DNA from: Leguminivora glycinivorella
Taxonomy: Eukaryota > Arthropoda > Insecta > Lepidoptera > Tortricidae
Direction of reading: 5' to 3'
Assembly: GCF_023078275.1 (NCBI RefSeq)
Contig: NC_062996.1
Span: 8,680,001 to 8,744,000, forward strand
Length of the DNA stretch: 64,000 nt
In this document: piece after piece, positions 55,979 through 64,000 of the stretch
How positions within the stretch are numbered: position 1 is the first letter of the stretch
Layout: each line of letters begins with the position of its first letter
Translations under genes and position numbers: made by a program
Notes under the pieces: generated by a model
Databases searched by the model: none
Told to the model about the DNA's origin: nothing
What the model saw: only the letters and a program-made list of their open reading frames with translations

Positions 55979-56253
55979 AACAATATTTAAGTTCAGCGAG
56001 AATGCAGTTCTCGAACTGTCAAAAGTAATGTAAAATACCCTAATGCAAAAATCGCATGTTAAACTAACGTAAACTACTAAAATGCAGCGAGACCGTAGTT
56101 CTCGTGCTGAGTCCCGCGCTTTCTACCAGATGCGGCGTCTATAGTGGTATTATACGCAGTGTTAAAACACTATCACTTCAGCGAGACCGCAGTTCTCGCA
56201 CTTTTAAATTTACATAAACCATCGAAGTGCAATCGAGACCGTAGTTCTTGTGA
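55891..56253 (+). repeat. Tandem copies of the end of exon 18
   Basis: 'cagcgagaccgtagttctcg' occurs in exon 18 (55891) and again, with changes, at 55995, 56085, 56179 and 56231. The 56085 copy also repeats the following 'gctttctaccagatgcgg' and 'tattatacgcagtgttaaaa'. The extra copies lie after the stop codon. Confidence 0.88.
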
Positions 56254-56289
56254 CAAATCTTGGACATTCTATTTGGTGTCTACTTTTTA

Positions 56290-56362
56290 TCCCGAGCTGG
56301 ATTCGAATCAGCGTCCTAACTTTTACCAAACCGATATTTAAACCGCTCGGCCATCGGGTCAC
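56290..56362 (-). other. tRNA-like relic
   Basis: The - strand has gctcggccatcggg-type ends and a B-box-like 'gctgattcgaatcca'. A similar relic on the - strand lies at 56930-56990 ('tgagttcaagtccagccc'). Probably SINE heads. Confidence 0.35.
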
Positions 56363-56518
56363 GGTAATAAGTGTCGAAAATTCAAATTAACTAACAATTT
56401 CCGATGTCTTGTGGCGCCCCTGCCTCCCTGTAATTCCGTCTAGGCTAACTTTTCAGCTCCTTGAATTAAAAAAGTCACAGTGTGGAAATGGCACACTTTT
56501 TATGAATTTGTAACACCT

Positions 56519-56660
56519 GCCGGCGTATCATGCTTCTAATTTTATCACTTATCCACGTGGATAAGACTCCTGTCACGCTTTGGCAAGTATGTCAGTGTGA
56601 GAGTGACAGATGTCTTATCCACATGGATAAGTGATAAAATTGGAAGCATGATACGCCGGC
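56519..56660. repeat. MITE with about 48-bp inverted ends
   Basis: Starts gccggcgtatcatgcttcta and ends tggaagcatgatacgccggc. It includes 'ttatccacgtggataaga' in both arms. Confidence 0.9.
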
Positions 56661-56788
56661 TGATTATAACACCTACCACGAGTTATAGTTAAATATTGAA
56701 TACAAACAAACCTAAGATAATACATTGTATTAAGTAATCTTTACTAGTGTATAGAACTAATTAACTAAGAAAACCAACACTCAATGCT

Positions 56789-56794
56789 AATAAA
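56789..56794 (+). terminator. Candidate polyadenylation signal AATAAA
   Basis: First clear AATAAA in a suitable T/A context after the stop codon at 55978, about 810 bases downstream. It is a guess without transcript data. Confidence 0.3.
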
Positions 56795-57040
56795 AGTATT
56801 TATTCAACATCTTTTTTTTTTATTGACCAAACCGCCGAAAAATAAAAATATTCCCTACGTAATACAAAAAGGAATTTTTATTTAACGTTATACAATACCC
56901 ATTCAAAAGTGGAAATTATTACTACCTTGGGCTGGACTTGAACTCACGGCCTCTGATACTTTATCGTTCTGCCATCAGAGCCACTAAGGGTCGGTTGCAC
57001 CAAACCGTCTGTCACCGTTAAAGCGTTCGTTAAATTTTAT

Positions 57041-57492
57041 TTTTCCCCTCACTAGCTCGGAAACACGTGTTTTGTCCTTTAATACCAGCGGGTAAAAACG
57101 CATTTTATCCACTAGTGGGTAAAGTAATTTGACCCTGAATAAAGTCAAATTAACTGCTTTAAAATTGATAAAAGTTGGTGAATCTAGTAATAAAGATGAT
57201 TTACCACCTGCGGAACTATTGGAAGCAGTGATAAACGCATTTTTTGCGTTGTAAACTACAACGCAAAAAATGCGTTTATCACTGCTATAGTGAGGGGAAA
57301 AGTTTTGTGTTACAGTCGGGTGCAAATGTATTTTACTTCTCGTGTGTTAAAAAACTCGCAAGTTCAGGATTCTATTCTCGAACCACTCGCTTCGTTCGTG
57401 GTTCAACTATAGAATCCTTTCACTTGCTCGTTTTTCAATTCCACACTCGAAGTTAAAATACAAATTTGCCCCCTTGTATAACAAATAACTAT
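57041..57492 (+). repeat. Dispersed repeat 'cccctcactagctcggaaac'
   Basis: Full copy of the 4971-5400 family. It has an internal inverted pair 'gcattttttgcgttgta' / 'tacaacgcaaaaaatgc' at 57238-57272 that the other copies lack. Confidence 0.88.
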
Positions 57493-57944
57493 TATTGTAG
57501 GGGAAATTCTATAGACGTCTGCTGCGTGACGATGATGTGTCTTTCAAATGTGGTAGATGCAACTGGCCCTAAGACTTAACTCGGTGAAATTTTTCACCAT
57601 GTAGTTATTATAAGTCAATAGGACCTATAGGTAAATAGGACCTATAATTGGTGAATGGGACATATAACGTTTCTGCCGAATCCTACACCGGGGCAAACGA
57701 CGCCACGGAGCCACGCTGTTACGTCATCGCCCAAATCAATTGTTTAGTTGTAATCTTTATTGTTTGTTTTTGTTTTCATGTTTCTGTTTACTGTTTTTTT
57801 TTTAATTTAAGTTTCATGACGCATTGGATTTATCTGTAATGTCATTGAAATATGTTTTTAAATAAATAAATAAATAAATATATGTCAATGGGACCTGTAG
57901 CGACACCTAACGCATTTAGGAAGAGGATTATTTATATTGAGGAC

Positions 57945-58178
57945 CGGTCTGGCGCAGTCGGCAGTGACCCTGCCTGCTGCGCTGCGGTCCCGTGTTTGAA
58001 TCCCGGTAATTGTGTCCCGGCATTTATTTGAATGATGAGCACAGATATTTTGTTCCTGAGTCATGGATGTTTTCTATGTATATATAAGTATTTACATATT
58101 ATATATATCGTTGTCTGAGTACCCACAACACAAGCCTTCTTGAGCTTACCGTGAGACTCAGTCAATGTGTGTAAGAAG
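57945..58178 (+). mobile_element. tRNA-derived SINE
   Basis: 'ggtctggcgcagtcggcagtg' (A-box-like) and 'gtgtttgaatcccgg' (B-box-like) lead to a body ending 'tgagcttaccgtgagactca', typical of lepidopteran SINEs whose tail matches an RTE LINE. Confidence 0.75.
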
Positions 58179-58472
58179 TCCATTATAGTATCATTTACGA
58201 ATAGGTACACGAAAGAGGACTTCATCGCCGCGTCTCGCTTGTGCAGAACTATTACCCTCGAAGATATTGGCTTTCAGGGCGCTGGCAGGGTTTTTGTCAA
58301 TGACCACCTAACGGTCAAGAATAAGATCCTCCTAAATAAAACGAAGGCCGTGGCGAAGGAAAAAAATTTTCAATATGTGTGGGTGAAGCACGGAAAGATC
58401 CATATTCGGAAATCCGACTCCTCGCCAGTGCTTCAAGTGAGAACCGAAGAAGACCTTTCGAAGCTTCATTGA
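58176..58472 (+). pseudogene. Transposon ORF1 fragment, FP-like C-terminal domain
   Basis: Reads IIVSFTNRYTKEDFIAASRL, then GRVFVNDHLTVKNKILLNKT and NFQYVWVKHGKIHIRKSDSS, ending EEDLSKLH plus stop. This is the FP-type C-terminal domain often found in ORF1 of lepidopteran non-LTR elements. The N-terminal part is cut off by the SINE. What follows (58473-58890) may be the inter-ORF region. Confidence 0.75.
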
Positions 58473-59312
58473 AATCGTGCATCCCCTTACCCGTCAGTTA
58501 CGGGCATAACCGGCCCACCGTCCGACTATGTAATTTTGCTGCCTACAGTTTGAGTGCCGCTGGCCAAACTCACCTCAGTATGGCCGATCGCCCGGGCGGG
58601 AATGTCGCGCTCTCAAGATACCTACTATGCGTCTTATCTGCTACTAATGACTTGTTATTTACGATTGTGTGTGTATTAATTTTAAACGTTTGTGATTGCG
58701 AACCTATTATTTGCTTACAGCTTCAGATCGATGAGAAAACCTTCCTATTTTTATATTACTTATACTTATTGCGGAGTGTCTACCTATTGACATTAACTAA
58801 ACTTAGAACATTCAACTATTTACCTATTCTGCTATTGACTTGGCGTTATAGGCGCGTCGTACCCAGGGACCGGAAAACCCCTTTTTAGGCTTAACTTCAT
58901 CAATTTGCTTACCCAATCAATTTTCTTACTAAATAAAATGGTAAGCTTTTTTAAAGGTAACCTTTTAAAACGGTAAGCTTATTGAATCTGTTACTATGAG
59001 GTTACCATAACTACTAACTAAGTTAACTCCGAAACCCTATCGCGATAGGGTTTTTAAAACCTGTTTTCATTGAGTTATGGTAAGCTTTATCCGTTCCTTG
59101 TTGTCTTTCTACATTTAAACTGGTTTGCTATAGATAGAGCTTGTCTCAGACGCATGCACTCGAATTTGCGTAGTTATTACCATTTGACATGTACGTCATT
59201 TAGTTTCTGTATTTGATAGTACAATTATTGACCTACTCGTACTCATCAGTATATTATAAGGGAATAAAATGAAGTAGGTTTTTACAGCAAGCAAGGTTTT
59301 GTACCTACTTTT
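58473..59312. other. LINE remainder and unassigned flank
   Basis: Open + frame continues to 58888 without recognisable motifs. 58920-59090 has three 'ggtaagctt' words and the 16-bp palindrome ccctatcgcgataggg. Confidence 0.35.
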
Positions 59313-59848
59313 AGGGTTCCGTAGTCAACTAGGAACCCTTATAGTTTCGCCATGTCTGTCTGTCCGTCCGTCCGTCCGTCCGTCCGTCCGTCCGCGGATA
59401 ATCTCAGTAACCGTTAGCACTAGACAGCTTTAGCTGAAATTTGGTACCAATATGTATATCAATCACGCCAACAAAGTTCAAAAAATGTTTTATTGGGGTA
59501 CCCCCCCTACATGTAAAGTGGGAGCTGAATTTTTTTTTTTATTCCAACCCCAACGTATGATATATTTTTGGATAGGTATTTAAAAATGAATAAGGGTTTA
59601 CTAAGATCGTTTTTTGATAATATTAATATTTTCGGAAATAATCGCTCCTAAAGGAAAAAAAAAATGCGTCCCCCCCCTCTAACTTTTGAACCATATGTTT
59701 AAAAAATATGAAAAAATCACAAATGTAGAACTTTATAAAGACTTTCTAGGAAAATTGTTTTGAACTTGATAGGTTCAGTAGTTTTTGAGAAAAATACGGA
59801 AAACTACGGAACCCTACACTGAGCGTGGCCCGACACGCTCTTGGCCGG
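59313..59848 (+). mobile_element. (GTCY)n MITE, full copy
   Basis: Starts agggttccgtagtcaactag after a T run and ends cacgctcttggccgg before TTTTTT. (gtcc)n at 59359-59392. Confidence 0.93.
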
Positions 59849-59861
59849 TTTTTTACTTTTA

Positions 59862-60480
59862 ATTTTTATTTATATTGAACTTCACTATCAGTCTCATAAA
59901 AATAACTATAACAATGCATGTGCTCGAAAAGTACGTTTTTTACGAAGCAAAATCGTGCAGCAAGTAGTAGGTACTTTTAAAGTAGTACTTTTCCACACTA
60001 GTTCTTTTTACTTTAAATTTTGAACTTCACTATCACTCCCATAAAAATAGCTATAACAATGTATGTGCTCGAAAAGTGCGTTTTCTATAAAACAAAATCA
60101 TGCGGAAAGTAGTACTTTTCCGCACTAGTGTTTTTTACATTCCAATTTTATTTAAATTTTGAACGCCACCATCCGTCCCAGAAAAATCGTTCGGAAAGTT
60201 GTACATTTTCGCACTAGAGTTTTTTACTTTTTTTTTTTTTAATTATGAACTTCGCTATCAGTCCCGTAAAAATAGCTATTATAATGTATGTGCTCGGAAA
60301 GTGCGATTTCTATGTAGCAACATTGTCCGCACTAGCGCTTTTTACTTTTCAAATATTTTTAAATTTTGAACTTCACTATTAGTCCCATAAAAATAGCTAT
60401 TAGAATGTATGTGCTCGAAAAGTGCGTTTTCTATGAAGCAAAATTGTGCGGAAAGAAGTAGGTACTTTTCCACAATATTC
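59862..60480 (+). repeat. Tandem repeat, five units of variable length
   Basis: The anchor 'gaacttcactatcagtc' falls at about 59877, 60022, 60161, 60247 and 60368. Each unit carries 'gtgctcgaaaagtgcgtttt' and 'ccgcactagtg'. Confidence 0.8.
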
Positions 60481-60486
60481 ACTGGT

Positions 60487-60763
60487 AGAGATGGGCGGCG
60501 GGAAAATACCCGGGGTAGATATCGGGTATTTACCGGGTATTTACCCAATCTACCCGATATTTACCTTTTCTACCCTAATGGGTGGGTATAAATAAATATT
60601 GTAATAAAATGGGTCATAAATTGAATTTAATCGTGAAAAAATGTTTTCTTGGTATTGTATAATATATTTATATTTTATTAATATAGTTCTATAAACATAT
60701 ATCGAAGTATTCGTATTGAATAAGGAATTTGTTAAATATCATTGACATGCTTGTGTGTTTGTT
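60487..60763 (+). mobile_element. agagatggg-type MITE, left arm of inverted pair
   Basis: Starts agagatgggcggcgggaaaa with repeated 'cgggtatttacc' words and ends 'gcttgtgtgtttgtta'. It is the inverse of 63319-63596 (277 and 278 bp). Shares its first nine bases with the MITE at 41251. Confidence 0.9.
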
Positions 60764-60775
60764 ACCAACGGCTAG

Positions 60776-60870
60776 AGATGGGCGCTGACGGGTAAATACC
60801 GGGAAAATACCCATATCTACCCAATCTACCCGGTATTTACCCGTATCTACCCATATGAGCGGGTATAAAA
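60776..60870 (+). repeat. Second agagatggg-type end
   Basis: 'agagatgggcgctgacgggt' followed by 'cccggtatttacccgtatc'. A further related end directly beside the previous arm, with no matching right end found nearby. Confidence 0.6.
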
Positions 60871-61399
60871 AATAATCTATGAAATTAAAGATTATTCTTA
60901 ATTTACATGACTGAAATATATTTTTCTACTAAAATAAATATATATATTTGACTAACTAATATTAAAATGTTAACAAAGATTCCAAATATTCCATATATCA
61001 TGTGTTATTTACCACATTCAATTAAAAAGTTGTATTCCCCAGATGTTTTAGGCCCACTAAGTATTCAAATAACTTACTTAACTTAAACACGGTGGACAGA
61101 CAAATTCAAATTCATTAGCCAATGAGGTCACAGCTTTGCAAAACGCCAGGTAGTTGCATCCGTATTTAAAGGGTGCAATAAGTCACTTGACCGGTCAGTT
61201 ACTTTTTTTTATTTTTATTTATGGGATACTTATACTTTAGTTTGTACTTAGTTAAACAAGCGCCACGTCCATGTGTGATTTTAATTAACACTTGCTTTGA
61301 ATTCGGACTGTAATAATGCCTTCTATGTGACTTCGGCTAGATAGTAGGCTTTACCAAACAAACAGCAAGTAACATTTTAGTGCTATAATTCTGGTTTTC

Positions 61400-62100
61400 G
61401 TTTCGACGCTAAAAGCTACTATAGATGTCGTATAAAGGTTTTCGCGTGACCGCCTGTCGTATAAAAGCCTCCAGTAACACCTTTTAGCTATATAAGCTTG
61501 TACCGCTAAAAGGTGTTATTAGGAAGTGATGTAAACGTTTATATCACCATTTTATAGAGCCGCTATAGGCCTGGTCTATAACAGGATCAAATATGACTAC
61601 TATAGGTCTATATTATTGTATAATAGTGTTAGGAATCACTGCTATGCAAGCAATTTGCGCTACTAAGGTTCCCGACAAGCCGCTATAGTTGTTGCGTTAT
61701 ACAGCTAAAAGGTGTTATTAGGAAGTGATGTAAACGTTTATATCACCATTTTATAGAGCCGCTATAGGCCTGGTCTATAACAGGATCAAATATGACTATT
61801 ATAGAACAATATTACTGTATAATGGTGTTAGAAATCACTGTTATGCAATCAATTTGCGCTATTAAGGTTACCAACAAGCCGCTTATAGTATTTTTAGTAG
61901 TTGTGTTTTAACAGATTTAAAACCTAACTATACCACTATTTTGGGATATAGTGGCTTTGGAAAACACTGCTATAGTATTTAACACTGTATAGTAGTGATA
62001 TGAATACCATTATAGAGCTATTTTTATAATGAAGTTTTCAGGATACGTTTATATAGCTTTGAAAAGGTTATAGTCGTTTTCTAATGCCTTTTATATCTCA
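61400..62100 (+). repeat. 'ctatag'-rich tandem element
   Basis: A block of about 100 bp ('ctaaaaggtgttattaggaa gtgatgtaaacg ... aacaggatcaaatatgacta') occurs at about 61507 and 61703. Around it the words 'ctatag', 'tatagtag' and 'gctatt' recur dozens of times to about 62060 and again to the right edge of the window. Confidence 0.7.
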
Positions 62101-62501
62101 TCGCCGTATACGCCACAATGACTCTTTAAATATCACAGACCTGTTGAATAATGATTTCGGTATCTCTTTTAAAACACAATAGCGTTATAGCTGAGTTTAC
62201 TATATGTTTTATAAACCAAATCAGATATATAAGAGTAGAAAACGATTACTTTTAAATGACAATTTTGACCTTAAAAGGCTGCTTTATGGTGTTTATACAT
62301 CGTAATTATGAAATCAGGCCAAAGATGCGGTATCTGGTTCCGTACAGTGTTTTTCTAGAAATTAACTTTAAAAATAGGTACACATAGCGACCAATTGTAG
62401 TTTAGATTTGTCATACTAAAAAGAAAACAACATTTATTAATACTGTTTAAAAGATCTTTCTATAGTAAAACATTGAAAACAAGTATTGTTTTCTATATAA
62501 A

Positions 62502-63318
62502 GAACTTATAAGTTAAACTGGATCATAGTTAAATTCTCATGCAACCCTAATTGAATCCACAATGGCAGGCTTATGGCAGTGAATGCGTATGATAAGTGAT
62601 ATAGTCGAACTATAAAAGCGTATGTTTTACTTCTTGGATCCATAGTAGAAACTATGGTGCCAATAATTTTATTGTATTAAATTATATTTATTTATTTTAT
62701 TCAAAACATGTATAAATCGAGGGCGCATTTAAAATACTCCATTAAACTAATATTCTTTTAACGGTAAAATTTCCATCGCATACCTTTTTGCAGTAATGAT
62801 GGAAGTATATGAAATCCAAATTATGTTAATTGACACTAAACTTCACAAGTTCACACGCCACTTTTCGTTAAGTTCCTCGTTTAGAACAGTTTTTGTTAAA
62901 TATTACACACATTAAATTATTTTAGAAATTTCGCATTAAAAGGGACGGCAACTGCTATTATAGAACAAAATAACCTGTATAACGGAATCTCAAATGCTAC
63001 TATAGCATACATTGATACTATAATAGCGTTACTGTGTCCTCTATGTCAACAAATTAGCACAATAGTCATCATTACATCACCATTATAGACCTTAAACGTC
63101 ACGGATGATACTGCTATAGGCCTATTATATCACTAAATGGCTGCATAATTGCGCCAAATCGGCTCTACAGTACCAATATAGACTATTTATAGGACCATTT
63201 AGTGTGATTTAATTTGGTGTCCTCGACCACTATAGGACCAGAAATTGTTACTTGAGAGGAACTATAATAAGCACACAAAATTTCATCCCCATCGGTTCAG
63301 CCGTTTAGGAGGAGGAGG
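62502..63318 (+). repeat. Inverted-repeat arm, left
   Basis: Pairs with 63601-64000 in inverse: 'gaacttataagttaaactgg' at the start and 'atccccatcggttcagccgt' at the end. About 400 bp (62542-62938) is extra in this arm. Confidence 0.85.
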
Positions 63319-63596
63319 TAACAAACACACAAGCATGTCAATGATATTTAACAAATTCCTTATTCAATACAAATACTTCGATATATGTTTATAGAACTAT
63401 ATTAATAAAATATAAATATATTATACAATACCAAGAAAACATTTTTTCACGATTAAATTCAATTTATGACCCATTTTATTACAATATTTATTTATACCCA
63501 CCTATTAGGGTAGAAAAGGTAAATATCGGGTAGATTGGGTAAATACCCGGTAAATACCCGATATCTACCCCGGGTATTTTCCCGCCGCCCATCTCT
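63319..63596 (-). mobile_element. agagatggg-type MITE, right arm of inverted pair
   Basis: The inverse of 60487-60763, ending cccgccgcccatctct. It lies exactly at the centre of the inverted-repeat arms 62502-63318 and 63601-64000. Confidence 0.9.
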
Positions 63597-63600
63597 ACCA

Positions 63601-64000
63601 ACGGCTGAACCGATGGGGATGAAATTTTGTGTGCTTATTATAGTTCCTCTCAAGTAAGAATTTGTGGTCATATAGTGGTCGAGGACACCAAATTAAATCA
63701 CACTAAATGGTCCTATAAATAGTCTATATTGGTACTGTAGAGCCGATTTGGCGCAATTATGTAGCCATTTAGTGATATAATAGGCCTATAGCAGTATCAT
63801 CCGTGACGTTTAAGGTCTATAATGGTGATGTAATGATGACTATTGTGCTAATTTGTTGACATAGAGGACACAGTAACGCTATTATAGTATCAATTTATGC
63901 TATAGTAGCATTTGAGATTCCGTTATACAGGTTATTTTGTTCTATAATAGCAGTCCCGTGCATGAGAATTTAACTATGATCCAGTTTAACTTATAAGTTC
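63601..64000 (-). repeat. Inverted-repeat arm, right, cut by the window end
   Basis: Starts acggctgaaccgatggggat and runs to 'agtttaacttataagttc', the inverse of the left arm. Differences are few by eye. It may continue beyond the window. Confidence 0.85.

Noticed and set aside
2201..55978. Gene is microsomal triglyceride transfer protein or apolipophorin
   Set aside because: MTP lacks a vWD domain; apolipophorin has a far longer stretch between the first sheet and vWD than the roughly 380 residues here.
58379..58888. 169-codon open frame after the ORF1 fragment
   Set aside because: It overlaps the FP-like fragment in another frame and continues into low-information sequence with no motif.

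Overview
The window is intron-rich, A+T-rich animal DNA packed with transposable elements, most probably from a moth or butterfly. The signs are several copies of a (GTCY)n-bearing MITE of a kind I know from Lepidoptera, a tRNA-derived SINE ending in GATG repeats, CR1/RTE-type LINE debris, a DIRS-type retrotransposon and TTAGG-containing satellite DNA. The species cannot be named from the sequence. There is no bacterial content, operon or CRISPR array.

One host gene runs the whole length on the + strand. I rebuilt 18 coding exons (2201-55978), about 859 codons, with intron phases that agree at every junction. They encode the C-terminal part of a secreted large lipid transfer protein: the end of the lipovitellin-type helical domain (exons 1-2), the beta-sheet region (exons 3-14), then a short linker and a von Willebrand factor D domain (exons 15-18). 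Only about 380 residues separate the first sheet from the vWD domain, which fits a vitellogenin-like protein such as crossveinless-d better than apolipophorin, and microsomal transfer protein has no vWD domain. The N-terminal half lies left of the window.

The rest is intron and 3' flank filled with repeats. 1-11 kb: a perfect 48-bp hairpin, dispersed repeats, two minisatellite arrays lying inside broken copies of one MITE, and a mariner relic. 11-19 kb: six short exons among small MITEs and LINE ends. 19-32.6 kb: a long intron with a 4.5-kb G-rich satellite array and an 800-bp palindrome. 33-38 kb: exons 11-14 pressed between SINE, MITE and fold-back insertions. 38.3-44.9 kb: a decayed DIRS-type retrotransposon on the - strand, itself hit by a MITE. 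45.3-47.1 kb: a three-deep nest of hAT-type MITEs. 47.7-51.3 kb: a mariner-type shell around a second element that carries an unrecognised decayed gene. 51-56 kb: the vWD exons. 56-64 kb: 3' flank with SINE, LINE ORF1 fragment, tandem repeats and a large set of inverted repeats.

No multi-gene system is visible. The most unusual items are the in-frame partial duplication of exon 13, the amplified end of the last exon, the passenger gene remnant near 49.2 kb, the possible intron in the DIRS gag, and the G-rich array with a TTAGG dimer in many units.
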